Translations under genes and position numbers: made by a program
In this document: piece by piece, positions 28,083 through 36,398 of the stretch
Layout of the letters: each line of letters begins with the position of its first letter
How positions within the stretch are numbered: position 1 is the first letter of the stretch
NCBI GenBank assembly: GCA_965368585.1
Contig: CBDUNM010000005.1
Coordinates: 7,786 to 71,785, forward strand
Reading direction: 5' to 3'
DNA length: 64,000 nucleotides
DNA from: JARRQB01 sp965368585
GTDB taxonomy: Bacteria > Pseudomonadota > Gammaproteobacteria > Chromatiales > Chromatiaceae
Notes under the pieces: generated by a model
Seen by the model: the letters and a program-made list of their open reading frames with translations, nothing else
Database searches by the model: none
Told to the model about the DNA's origin: nothing

Positions 28083-28149
28083 CCCCTCTCCCTCAGGAGG
28101 GTGTTGTAAATGTCCCCTCTCCCTCAGGGAGAGGGTTAGGGTGAGGGGA
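28083..28149. repeat. CCCTCTCCC palindromic (REP-like) elements
   Basis: Two copies of CCCCTCTCCCTCAGG lie in tandem (28084-28098 and 28114-28128). The second forms a perfect hairpin CCCTCTCCC (28115-28123) / GGGAGAGGG (28127-28135), followed by TTAGGGTGAGGGGA. The same family flanks the other side of the DUF559 gene. Confidence 0.75.
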
Positions 28150-28190
28150 TAAAAACCATCGCATCGATTATCCGAAATGGAACGGTTAGA

Positions 28191-28574
28191 TTGACGGAAT
28201 CCGACCAACTACTGGCGCGGGCCCGCACCCTGCGCCGAGCAGCGAGCGATGCAGAAAACGCGCTGTGGCAGCAATTGAGGGGTCGCCGCCTTAAGGGTTT
28301 CAAGTTTCGGCGCCAAGTCACGGTCGAGCCGTATATCGTCGATTTCGTCTGTTTGGAAGCTAAGCTGATCGTCGAAGTCGACGGTGGTCAACATGCCGAT
28401 CAGGCGAGCTACGACGAGCGGCGTACGGCGGTGCTGGAGAGCAGAGGATACCGGGTGATGCGATTCTGGAACCACGACGTGTTGAACGAGGTGCACAGTG
28501 TGCAGGAACGCATCCTCAATGCGTTGCTGGAGACCCCCTCACCCCACCCCTCTCCCGGGGGGAGAGGGGGCTAG
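28191..28574 (+). CDS. DUF559 (Vsr-like) endonuclease-fold protein
   Basis: This 127-residue protein begins at a TTG. It shows the DUF559 sequence [23 protein letters not shown], then [32 protein letters not shown] with the PD-(D/E)xK-like catalytic acids, and [12 protein letters not shown], like very-short-patch repair nucleases. Its last residues (HPSPGGRGG) are encoded by a CCCTCTCCC palindrome, so the gene runs into the repeat. Genes of this family are often scattered through genomes next to such palindromes. It interrupts the usual gmd-fcl pair. Function unproven. Confidence 0.82.
   Translation: MTESDQLLARARTLRRAASDAENALWQQLRGRRLKGFKFRRQVTVEPYIVDFVCLEAKLIVEVDGGQHADQASYDERRTAVLESRGYRVMRFWNHDVLNEVHSVQERILNALLETPSPHPSPGGRGG
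28547..28569. repeat. CCCCTCTCCC palindrome at the 3' end of the DUF559 gene
   Basis: CCCCTCTCCC (28547-28556) pairs with GGGAGAGGGG (28560-28569). It is preceded by CCCTCACCCCA and ends 2 bases before the DUF559 stop codon. Confidence 0.7.
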
Positions 28575-28601
28575 TGACGCACGCGGGTATGCAACAAGAG
28601 C

Positions 28602-28671
28602 ACCCTCTCCCAGCCGGGAGAAGGGACCAAGGCATTTGCATCACCCTCCCGCGGGAAAGAATCGTGGTGAG
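28602..28671. repeat. Two further degenerate CCCTCTCCC-type palindromes
   Basis: CACCCTCTCCCAGCCGGGAG continues into AAGGGA (28604-28629), an imperfect hairpin. It is followed by a TCACCCTCCCGCGGGA unit ending in GGTGAGGGGG near 28671. They fill the 151 bases between the DUF559 gene and fcl, where no other gene is seen. Confidence 0.6.
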
Positions 28672-28725
28672 GGGGTCAAACCAACCGCCTACAACTGGTT
28701 AAAAGACATCAAATCGACATCCGCT

Positions 28726-29682
28726 ATGAACGCATTCACCCAAGACAAACACGCCAAAATCTACATCGCCGGACACCGCGGCATGGTCGGCGGCGCCATC
28801 GTGCGCGCCCTCGAGGGGCGCGGCTACGCCAATCTCCTCACCCGCACCAGCCGCGAACTGGACCTGCGCGACCAGGCCGCCGTGCACCGCTTCTTCGAAT
28901 CCGAACGACCCGAGTATGTCTTTCTCGCCGCCGCCCGGGTGGGGGGCATCCTGGCCAACGACAGCTACCCGGCCGATTTCATCTACGACAACCTGGTGAT
29001 CGAGACCAACGTCATCCACGCGGCCTACGCCACCCAGGTAAAAAAGCTGCTGTTTCTGGGCAGCACCTGCATCTACCCCAAGCTCGCGCCGCAGCCGCTG
29101 AAAGAGGAATACCTGCTTACCAGCCCGCTGGAGCCGACCAACGAGTGGTACGCGGTGGCCAAGATCGCCGGCATCAAGCTGTGCCAGGCGTTTCGCCGCC
29201 AGCACGGCTGCGACTTCATCTCCGCCATGCCGACCAATCTGTACGGCCCCGGCGACAACTTCGACCTGGAGAAATCACACGTCGTCCCGGCGCTGATCCG
29301 CAAGTTTCACGATGCCAAACAGCACCACCACGCCCAGGTCACGGTGTGGGGCACGGGCAAGCCGCTGCGCGAGTTTCTGCACGTCGACGACCTGGCCGAC
29401 GCGCTGCTGTTTCTGATGGAAAGCTATACGCACGAGGAGCACGTCAACGTCGGTGTGGGCGAGGACCTGAGCATCCGCGAACTCGCCGAGATGATCGGCC
29501 AGGTGGTGGGCTTTCGGGGCGACCTGGTGTTCGACACCGGCAAGCCCGACGGCACCCCGCGTAAACTGGTTGACACCACCAAGATCAACGCCCTGGGCTG
29601 GAAGGCCCGCATCGGCCTGCGCGAAGGCATGCAGTCGGCGTATCAGTGGTTTCTGGACAACCAGGGGCAGATTCGCGGCTAG
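28726..29682 (+). CDS. fcl: GDP-L-fucose synthase
   Basis: This epimerase-reductase turns GDP-4-keto-6-deoxy-mannose into GDP-L-fucose. The 318-residue protein has the NADP motif [11 protein letters not shown] near the N-terminus, LGSTCIYPK with the catalytic Ser/Cys region, and the catalytic Tyr/Lys in [22 protein letters not shown] and [17 protein letters not shown] follow. The ATG at 28726 starts about ten residues before the nucleotide-binding motif. It completes the pathway begun by gmd. Confidence 0.97.
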   Translation: MNAFTQDKHAKIYIAGHRGMVGGAIVRALEGRGYANLLTRTSRELDLRDQAAVHRFFESERPEYVFLAAARVGGILANDSYPADFIYDNLVIETNVIHAAYATQVKKLLFLGSTCIYPKLAPQPLKEEYLLTSPLEPTNEWYAVAKIAGIKLCQAFRRQHGCDFISAMPTNLYGPGDNFDLEKSHVVPALIRKFHDAKQHHHAQVTVWGTGKPLREFLHVDDLADALLFLMESYTHEEHVNVGVGEDLSIRELAEMIGQVVGFRGDLVFDTGKPDGTPRKLVDTTKINALGWKARIGLREGMQSAYQWFLDNQGQIRG

Positions 29683-29699
29683 CGGGTCGGTCGTCTTTC

Positions 29700-30395
29700 T
29701 TAAATCTCTTCCGACTTGATCTGAAAGTACTTCGGCACGTCTTTCGATCGAAACTCCAGCACCCCCGAATGCGAGCGGCTCTGATTGGAGTGCAAGGTTG
29801 CCTCGCGGCGCCCCAGCGGGGTCTGGGTCATGGTGACCTGCGCACCGCCGACCTGCACACCCGTCGCGTCAAACAGATGGATATCCACCTGCGGCGTGAC
29901 CGGCAGTGCATCGTCGTTGTTCAGCACCACCATGTACTCGTAACGGTCGCCGTCTTTTGAATTGGTCTTGGTGAACAGCAGGCTCTCGACGAACTTTGCC
30001 GGCTTGCGCATCACCTCGCCGGTCGTCAACGGCCGCAGATTCGGAATCCGGCCTTCTACCAGTTGCGCGTTCTTGATCCGCAGCAGCTGCAGCTGTTGCT
30101 TTAGGTTGTTGATCTCCTCACCCAGGCGCAGCTCGTTCTTTTCCAGCTGCAGGGTGCGCAGCACCTGCGAATCGACGTACAGGTAGCTGCCGATTATCGA
30201 GATCGCGACCACCCCCGCCATCACCCACAGGGCGAGCCCGTACTTCTCGACCTTTTTCTCCATCGAGCGGTACTTGGCCGACTTAACTCCGCGGCGAGAC
30301 CGCTTTTTTAGGGCAATGTGGACGGATTTATCCTGTGCTTCGAGCTCGTTCGGCTCTTCCAATTCTTCTGAGCTCATTGCTGCCTCTTTGGCCAT
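29700..30395 (-). CDS. Single-pass membrane protein with coiled coil, unknown function
   Basis: A 231-residue protein starting at the ATG at 30395, supported by AAAGGA 9 bases upstream. It has an acidic then strongly basic cytoplasmic N-terminus (SEELEEPNELE, KKRSRRGVKSAKYR), one transmembrane segment (about residues 54-75), a heptad-like coiled coil (about 78-112, rich in Leu/Glu/Gln) and a C-terminal beta-rich domain (about 135-231). I recognise no named family. It sits on the opposite strand between fcl and the EPS locus; a structural or regulatory role in EPS export is possible but unsupported. Confidence 0.65.
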   Translation of the reverse strand: MAKEAAMSSEELEEPNELEAQDKSVHIALKKRSRRGVKSAKYRSMEKKVEKYGLALWVMAGVVAISIIGSYLYVDSQVLRTLQLEKNELRLGEEINNLKQQLQLLRIKNAQLVEGRIPNLRPLTTGEVMRKPAKFVESLLFTKTNSKDGDRYEYMVVLNNDDALPVTPQVDIHLFDATGVQVGGAQVTMTQTPLGRREATLHSNQSRSHSGVLEFRSKDVPKYFQIKSEEI

Positions 30396-30689
30396 TGGGT
30401 TAGGTCCTTTGACCTGTATCGTTACTTCGCGGTCGAAATTGAACCGCATAGACCAAACGATGATCAACTAACGCCAATCAGTATCGAACCACCGGGAGGG
30501 ATTCCAATTCCTTATGATGCTTTTATTCAAGCGCCGCGCCGACGCAGCCATCGCATCGGTTTACGCGAATGCGCCGCATGTTAATGCAATTTGCCTGCGC
30601 AATAAAAGCGTGCGCTTAGCAAACCATCACGTTTCCTTAATCAAGCATTGCGCGTATGGATATATACGAGCTGTTGTGATTTTGCCCGA

Positions 30690-31058
30690 ATGGCCGTCGT
30701 CGACCGAATACTGGTGGTGTGTGTCGGAAACATCTGCCGCGGCCCCATGGCCGAAGGGCTGCTCACCCAGCGACTGCGAGCAAAAAACGAGGACACGCTC
30801 ATGGTATCAGCCGGGCTTAGCGCGCTGGGAGGCCACCCGGCCGACGCACTGGCGTAACAGGTGGAGGGCGAGAAGGGCGTCGATATTTCCGAACATTGGG
30901 CCCGGCAACTGAATACGGCATTAACTCACGCCGCAGATCCGATCGTTGTCATGGTAGCTAGCATGATCCCGGAGGTTTGCCGCATCGATGCGACAATCAG
31001 AGGGAAAGTTTTCGTATTGGGGAATGTGCGTTTTGTACCGATTTTTTTACGAACCTAA
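30690..31058 (+). pseudogene. Decayed low-molecular-weight protein-tyrosine phosphatase (Wzb/EpsP-like)
   Basis: From the ATG at 30690 the frame reads MAVVDRILVVCVGNICRGP, the active-site loop of LMW tyrosine phosphatases (C-x5-R, but with Gly where Ser/Thr normally follows the Arg). Ordinary family sequence follows (MAEGLL, SAGL, ADALA) until an in-frame TAA at 30855-30857. The same frame then resumes with recognisable family sequence (EGEKGVDISEHWARQLN, ADPIVVM). It ends at 31058 without the C-terminal Asp-Pro loop. An intact homologue would dephosphorylate the EPS tyrosine kinase encoded downstream. Confidence 0.8.
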
Positions 31059-31233
31059 GGGTTAATTTCTATCAATCGCGGTCGATATGTGATTCAGCGC
31101 GCAGGGTTTCGATTAAGCGATTTCGGACGGGAGCGCCGCCCCTACAGTGCGCATTTGCGATAGCTTAAGCTTGGCGCCGCTGTCTGGGTTTAGCGTCACG
31201 GAGGCTACCGCTGGCAGGCGAAATAGGGGAAGT

Positions 31234-31247
31234 TGCGAATATTCGCA
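31234..31247. promoter_or_regulatory. 14-bp perfect palindrome upstream of the RfaH-like gene
   Basis: TGCGAATATTCGCA is a perfect dyad 98 bases before the antiterminator start codon, in a 287-base region that otherwise shows no gene. Such a dyad could bind a dimeric regulator. Confidence 0.35.
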
Positions 31248-31345
31248 GATTCCAGAATACTAGCGCCGGATCGGAATAGTACCGAGAGAACCAACGCTGA
31301 CTCGATCGACGTTTCTGTCGGGCCGGTTGACCGGGGGGAAGACGC

Positions 31346-31846
31346 ATGAAGCACTGGTACGCAGTCCACACCAAGGCTCGGCAAGAGGCTGTGGCCGTCG
31401 ACAATCTCAAACGGCAGGCCTTCCATACCTATCTTCCCCGCATCGCAGGCGCCCGGCGGCGCAAGGGCCGTTGGCAAACGGCGGTCGAACCCCTGTTTCC
31501 CGGGTACGTATTCGTGCAGCTGGATGCGTTGGCGCAAAGCATTGCCCCGATTCGTTCGACGCGGGGGGTGATTGGCCTGGTCCGCTTCGGCGACGAGCTG
31601 CGTCCGGTGCCCGACGGCGTGATCAGCGCGCTGTCGCAGGCGCAGCCCGATGAGCAGGCCCCGATCGACCCCACCAATATTTTCAAAAAAGGCGACCGGG
31701 TCCAGATCGTCGACGGCCCGATGACCGGTATGACCGCGATATTCGAGGCCAAGTCCGGTGCGGAACGCGTGGTGCTGTTGCTGGACCTGCTCGGCCGGAG
31801 CAACCGCATCGCCTGCTCGCCGCACAATATCGCGCCCGCGGCTTAG
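31346..31846 (+). CDS. Transcription antiterminator of the NusG/RfaH family
   Basis: This 166-residue protein starts at an ATG preceded by GGGGGGAAGA. It has the NusG N-terminal domain (WYAVHTKARQEAVAVDNLKRQAFHTYLPRI, then EPLFPGYVFVQLD and STRGVIGLVRFG) and a KOW-containing C-terminal domain (about 112-160, FKKGDRVQIVDGPMTGM). The length and sequence are closer to RfaH than to housekeeping NusG. RfaH-type factors load at ops elements and prevent early termination in long surface-polysaccharide operons. A perfect ops core occurs 146 bases downstream, just before the EPS operon. Confidence 0.92.
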   Translation: MKHWYAVHTKARQEAVAVDNLKRQAFHTYLPRIAGARRRKGRWQTAVEPLFPGYVFVQLDALAQSIAPIRSTRGVIGLVRFGDELRPVPDGVISALSQAQPDEQAPIDPTNIFKKGDRVQIVDGPMTGMTAIFEAKSGAERVVLLLDLLGRSNRIACSPHNIAPAA

Positions 31847-31904
31847 GAACAGCGACTCAAGGGCGTTCTTGATTGAGACTCGGTCGGCATGATTAAATGC
31901 CGTG

Positions 31905-31925
31905 CCCGTTCAATTGCTGAACGGG
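31905..31925 (+). terminator. Hairpin after the RfaH-like gene
   Basis: CCCGTTCA (31905-31912) pairs with TGAACGGG (31918-31925) around a 5-base loop, 59 bases past the stop codon. The following bases contain only a short T stretch (CCTTTA), so it may be a weak terminator or part of the EPS leader. Confidence 0.4.
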
Positions 31926-31991
31926 TGCCGTGGTCCTTTATCGTGCAGCTTAGATGACAAGGGCCGATCCGACCCGCGCCCGCAACGGAAG

Positions 31992-32000
31992 GGCGGTAGC
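31992..32000 (+). promoter_or_regulatory. ops element (RfaH recruitment site)
   Basis: GGCGGTAGC matches the core of the ops element used to recruit RfaH to paused RNA polymerase (E. coli GGCGGTAGCGTGC). It is followed here by TTTCC. It lies 8 bases before the EPS-associated regulator gene and immediately downstream of an RfaH-like gene, which makes a functional match likely. Confidence 0.75.
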
Positions 32001-32008
32001 TTTCCCAG

Positions 32009-32347
32009 ATGTCGACACCCGAAGCTCACGATTTACAAGAAGATGCGCACTTGCAAGTGCTGCGCGAACTGGATGAGAACCCGACGCTCAGCCAGCGTGA
32101 ACTGGCGGCCAGGCTCGGGATTAGTCTGGGGAAGACCAACTACTGCCTGAAGGCGGTGGTGGAGCGGGGCTGGGTGAAAGCACGCAATTTTCGCAACAGC
32201 AAAAACAAATTGGGCTACATGTATCAGTTGACGCCGCAGGGTATCGAACACAAGGCCCGGTTGACGCTGCGCTTTCTCAAGCGCAAGCGGGCGGAGTTCG
32301 AGGCATTGCGCAAAGAAATTGCAGAATTGAGCCGCGAAGTCGAATAG
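32009..32347 (+). CDS. MarR-type EPS-associated transcriptional regulator
   Basis: This 112-residue winged-helix protein has the helix-turn-helix [31 protein letters not shown] (about 27-58) and the wing [15 protein letters not shown] coiled-coil end follows (about 80-112). It fits the small MarR-like regulator family (TIGR04176) at the head of EPS loci. It is probably the first gene of the ops-controlled operon. The target site is not known. Confidence 0.88.
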   Translation: MSTPEAHDLQEDAHLQVLRELDENPTLSQRELAARLGISLGKTNYCLKAVVERGWVKARNFRNSKNKLGYMYQLTPQGIEHKARLTLRFLKRKRAEFEALRKEIAELSREVE

Positions 32348-32522
32348 AAAGCGGTGTGTCGGATTCAGGGTGCGAGCTAAGTCCCGCAGCCGGTTGTAAA
32401 ATCGCTTTACAATCACGGACGACGGGGGTTTGGCCCGGACCTGCGCCGCATCGACCGCAACAACTTAACCAACACCATCGACACGCGGAGTGTCGAATCC
32501 AATATTCACGAGGCATGGGACT

Positions 32523-33098
32523 ATGAACGCATTGCGCGCCAACACGCTAAAGCTAATGTTATCGCTGGCTGTTCTGATCTTCGGTCACACGGCGTTCGCC
32601 GCCGAAGGGGCGCCGGCCGGCTACGGTATCCAGCCCGGCGATATCCTGGAGATCTCGGTGTGGCGCGAACCCGATCTGCAGCGCGAAGTGCTGGTGCGGG
32701 CCGACGGCGGCATCTCCTTTCCGCTGGTCGGCGACATCGATGCCACCAATAAAACCGCGGCCGAGCTCTCGCAGGCGATCACCGATAAGCTGGAAAAATT
32801 CATCCCGGACCCGGTGGTGACGGTCAGCCTGCGGCAACTGGCGGGAAACAAGATCTACGTGCTGGGCCGCGTCAACCGGCCCGGCGAATTCGCGGTCGTT
32901 CGTCCCGTGAGCGTGCTGCAGGCGCTGGCCATGGCCGGCGGTCTTACGCCGTATGCCGACGAGAAGAAGATCCGCATTCTGCGCGGCGAGTTACCCGATC
33001 AGGAATCTATTTCTTTTAACTACCGCGATGTGGAGCGGGGTGAGCAGCTGGAGCAGAACATCGTGCTGCAGGCCGGCGATGTGGTCGTGGTGCCCTAG
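32523..33098 (+). CDS. Polysaccharide export protein, Wza-like (exosortase-type EPS locus)
   Basis: A 191-residue periplasmic/outer-membrane export protein. The ATG at 32523 begins a signal peptide ending FAAEGA. The mature part has the polysaccharide-export domain (YGIQPGDILEISVWREPDLQREVLVRADGGISFPLVGDI) and one SLBB domain (about 110-165, NKIYVLGRVNRPGEFAV). No lipobox Cys is present, unlike E. coli Wza, as is usual in PEP-CTERM-linked members. It should conduct the finished polymer across the periplasm and outer membrane together with the Wzz-like protein. Confidence 0.92.
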   Translation: MNALRANTLKLMLSLAVLIFGHTAFAAEGAPAGYGIQPGDILEISVWREPDLQREVLVRADGGISFPLVGDIDATNKTAAELSQAITDKLEKFIPDPVVTVSLRQLAGNKIYVLGRVNRPGEFAVVRPVSVLQALAMAGGLTPYADEKKIRILRGELPDQESISFNYRDVERGEQLEQNIVLQAGDVVVVP

Positions 33099-33180
33099 GG
33101 ACCGATCCTTGTCGCGTACCGTTTCACCACCAGGGGCTTGACGATAAAGCCGTGGGCTCAAAGAAAAAAAGCTGCCACCC

Positions 33181-34362
33181 ATGATAAAACGACACAAGGC
33201 GACGCACGTTGCTGCGGCATTACTCATTGGGCTGCTCGGTGCGAGCGGTTCGCAGGCCGAGCAGTGGTATGTCGAGCCCCGGGCGGATCTATACAACTTC
33301 TACGACGACAACGTCGGGATGGATATCGCCGATCCGGTCAGTTCCGCCGGCTTCCTTCTCACCGGTCACGTGAAGACCGGTCGGCGCACGGAAAATACCG
33401 ATATCGGTATCTTGTCGACCGCGACCCGGCGGCAATATTTCAGCGATGCCAACCGAAATACGACGGATTTCTTTTTTGATGCGACCGGCGTGCGCCGGAT
33501 CGAACGCGACCGGTTTGCGTTGAACGCGCGCCTCGACCTGGATTCTTCGTTGACCAGTGAATTGTCTGGGTCCGGACGCATTCAGGATCGCAAGCGCCGC
33601 ACCAGTTGGCTGGTCGCGCCCAGCTGGCAACGGCAGTTGTCGGAAATTACGGCGCTGCGTTTCGATGCCAGTTATCGCGATGTGGCTTATGACGACGGCC
33701 TGAGTTCAGGTCTGTTCGATTACAAATACTGGACGTTGGGCACCCAGATAACGCAGGGGTTGTCGGAAACCACGCAGGTGATAGGGCGTCTATCATTTGA
33801 CCACTTTGAATCCGATCTAAGTGCGACTGAATCCGACACGCTCGGGTTGCTTGCCGGGATCACGCATGCGTTTTCGGAGGATTGGACGGCGACGGTGTTG
33901 CTCGGACTGCGGCGTGCGGAGCAACAAACCTCGGGCACGGACAACGCGAGCACCGGCAGCCTTTTCGATGTGTCCCTGAATCGAAAATTCGAGGTGGGAA
34001 GTCTGCGGTTCGGATTGAGCCGCGACTTGTCGCCTAGCGGTTCGGGCGGCGTCTTGGAAACGACCCGGCTGAGTGTCGTCTGGAAGCGGCCGGTCACGGC
34101 CCGGTTGACCGGGAACCTCGATATTTTGGCTTATCGCAACAATGAGGCTGACGGTACCGGCAGCCCCAACGACCGGAAATACTACAGCGTCGCTCCCTCG
34201 CTGCAGTATCGGTTGGATCGCGATTGGAGCCTGACCGGCGGCTATCGCTATCGCTATCAAAAATACGACAACAACAGTGACGGCGCCGATTCAAACCTCG
34301 TGTTCCTGAATATCGTATACTCGCCTAGGCGCGAACGTGCCGATTTGGACTTGACTCGCTGA
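33181..34362 (+). CDS. Outer-membrane beta-barrel protein of the EPS locus
   Basis: A 393-residue protein with a signal peptide (about 1-26, ending SQAEQ). It is then an almost continuous series of amphipathic beta strands with alternating hydrophobic residues and aromatic turns (LRFDASYRDVAYDDG, WSLTGGYRYRYQKYDNN, LVFLNIVYSPRRE), consistent with a 16- to 18-stranded barrel. Such proteins recur in exosortase/EPS clusters between the export and chain-length genes and are thought to form or assist the outer-membrane exit. The last residues (DLDLTR) do not end in the usual aromatic. Confidence 0.82.
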   Translation: MIKRHKATHVAAALLIGLLGASGSQAEQWYVEPRADLYNFYDDNVGMDIADPVSSAGFLLTGHVKTGRRTENTDIGILSTATRRQYFSDANRNTTDFFFDATGVRRIERDRFALNARLDLDSSLTSELSGSGRIQDRKRRTSWLVAPSWQRQLSEITALRFDASYRDVAYDDGLSSGLFDYKYWTLGTQITQGLSETTQVIGRLSFDHFESDLSATESDTLGLLAGITHAFSEDWTATVLLGLRRAEQQTSGTDNASTGSLFDVSLNRKFEVGSLRFGLSRDLSPSGSGGVLETTRLSVVWKRPVTARLTGNLDILAYRNNEADGTGSPNDRKYYSVAPSLQYRLDRDWSLTGGYRYRYQKYDNNSDGADSNLVFLNIVYSPRRERADLDLTR

Positions 34363-34540
34363 GTGGGATCGAGGGATTAGGTCGCTGAGTGACCGCGAAC
34401 AGCCATGCGTAAATTCTGGATAAATTGCTGATTTTTCAACCGATTCGCCGCCGCGCAGGAAGTTTTACTAAATTTACAGCGCGCTTTTGCCGCTATGGGT
34501 GGGAAGTGCGCCGTAGCAATTTTCATATCGAAGGTTATTG

Positions 34541-36319
34541 ATGAACGCCGTTATCGGATCTTTGGAACAGCAGGAGGAAAGCCCGTCCCTGCACGATTAT
34601 CTTGCCATGCTGCGTCGTCGGCGTTGGCAGTTGATCATCCCCGCGCTCATCTTATTTTTGATCGCTGCGGTTGCAGCTGTGGCGATCCCGGCGAGCTATC
34701 GGTCATCGGCGACCATCCTTATTGAACAGCAGGAAATTCCTCAGGATCTGGTGCGCTCCACGGTAACCAGCTACGCGGACCAGCGCGTCCAGGTGATCAG
34801 CCAGCGTGTGATGAATACCGCCAATCTGAGCAGCATCATCGATAAGTACGACCTGTACTTGGAAGAACGCAAGCGCTCCACCCTGGCGACGGTGGTCGAG
34901 GATATGCGCCAGGATGTCCAGCTGCAAATGGTCAGTGCCGATGTCGTGGACCCGCGCAGCGGCCGCCCGACGGCAGCCACCATCGCCTTCACCCTGGCCT
35001 ACGACAGCAAGAACCCTGCCACTGCCCAAAAAGTGGCCAATGAGATCGTCTCGCTGTTTCTCAACGAAAACGTAAAAAAACGGCGTGAGGTCGCGCAGGA
35101 GGCCTCGGAATTTCTCGCCGAGGAAACCGGTAAGCTGGCCGCGCAAATCTCGGATCTCGAAGCGAAGCTGGAAGTGTTCAAAGGTGAACACGGTGAGGCT
35201 TTGCCGGAAATGAAGAATCTCAATATGCAGTTGCTGCAACGCATCGAAGATCAATTGCGCGGTAACTTGCAGGATGCCCGGTCGCTTGAAGAGCGGATTG
35301 TCTACCTGGAACTGGAACTTGCCCAGATGGACCCGACGAGCAAGCTGTATTCGAGCACGGGCGAACGTGTATTGAGTCCTTCGGACAGGTTGAAAACGTT
35401 GGAATCGGAATACGTCACGGTGGCATCACGCTACGGTGAAACCCATCCAGACCGGGTGCGTATCGAGCGGGAGATCGAGGCGCTGCGGCGCGAGACCGGT
35501 AGCGGCGGCGTGGCTGAATTGCAGCGGCAATTGAGTGACCTGAAATCCGAGCTGATTACCTTGGAAGAGCGCTATTCGAGCCAGCACCCGGACGTCAAGC
35601 GACAAAAACGGGCGGTGGCGGCGGCCGAAAAGCAATTGGTGGCGGCCCGCAAGGCGGGTAAATCGCGAGTAGCGCCGGCGGTGGACGCAGACAATCCCGC
35701 CTACATCCAGTTGGAGTCGCAACTGCAGGCGGCGCGCTCGGAATTGCGCTCGCTGCAAGTGAGCAAAGCCGAACTCGAGGCGAAAATCAGCGATTACGAA
35801 GAACGGCTGACCAAGGCGCCCAAGATCGAACGCGAGTACCTGACTCTGACGCGCGACTACGAAAACGCGATGTCCAAGTACCGGGAGGTCAAGAACAAGC
35901 AACAGGAAGCCGAGCTTGCCGAGTCGCTGGAAGTCGAGAGCAAGGCTGAGCGCTTTGTCCTAATCGAGCCTCCGACCCTGCCCGAGAAACCGCACAGTCC
36001 GAACCGCATCGCGATTCTGTTCCTGGGTCTGGTGCTGTCGGTCGCCGGCGGCTTTGGTAACGTAATGCTCAGAGAACAGGTGGATCAGCGTATCCGGGGC
36101 GTGAAAGACCTTTTGGCCGTCGTGGGCACGCCGCCGCTGGCGGTGATTCCTTTTCTTCGGACCGACGAGGATATCCGCAGAAAGCGCCTGCGAACGATTA
36201 TCGGTGTCATCAGTATGGTACTGATCGTCGTAGCATTGGTGTTGGCCGTTCATTTCCTATACCGGCCCCTGGATATTCTCTATTTTCAGCTGCTGCAAAG
36301 GTTTGGTCTCCTTTCCTAG
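34541..36319 (+). CDS. Wzz-like polysaccharide chain-length determinant (exosortase-type)
   Basis: The 592-residue inner-membrane protein begins with a Wzz domain (SLHDYLAMLRRRRWQLIIPALILFLIAAVAAVAIPASY, TM1 about 30-53). A large periplasmic coiled-coil region follows (about 170-470, rich in Leu/Glu/Gln/Lys), then the EKPHSPNRIAILFLGLVLSVAGG segment with TM2 (about 485-505) and an extra terminal hydrophobic segment (about 550-575). It matches the long PEP-CTERM chain-length family and would cap polymer length and contact the tyrosine kinase encoded next. ATG 34541 is preferred to the adjacent TTG. Confidence 0.92.
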   Translation: MNAVIGSLEQQEESPSLHDYLAMLRRRRWQLIIPALILFLIAAVAAVAIPASYRSSATILIEQQEIPQDLVRSTVTSYADQRVQVISQRVMNTANLSSIIDKYDLYLEERKRSTLATVVEDMRQDVQLQMVSADVVDPRSGRPTAATIAFTLAYDSKNPATAQKVANEIVSLFLNENVKKRREVAQEASEFLAEETGKLAAQISDLEAKLEVFKGEHGEALPEMKNLNMQLLQRIEDQLRGNLQDARSLEERIVYLELELAQMDPTSKLYSSTGERVLSPSDRLKTLESEYVTVASRYGETHPDRVRIEREIEALRRETGSGGVAELQRQLSDLKSELITLEERYSSQHPDVKRQKRAVAAAEKQLVAARKAGKSRVAPAVDADNPAYIQLESQLQAARSELRSLQVSKAELEAKISDYEERLTKAPKIEREYLTLTRDYENAMSKYREVKNKQQEAELAESLEVESKAERFVLIEPPTLPEKPHSPNRIAILFLGLVLSVAGGFGNVMLREQVDQRIRGVKDLLAVVGTPPLAVIPFLRTDEDIRRKRLRTIIGVISMVLIVVALVLAVHFLYRPLDILYFQLLQRFGLLS

Positions 36320-36398
36320 CCGCCGCCAGAACGATGTTGTTGCCAAATCCGAAGAAGCCACTTGCCGTCATTGCCAACGTGGTTAGTGGAGAAACACT

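Noticed and set aside
28083..28671. CRISPR array suspicion from repeated CCCTCTCCC units
   Set aside because: The units are irregularly spaced palindromes flanking a gene, not uniform repeats with unique spacers.
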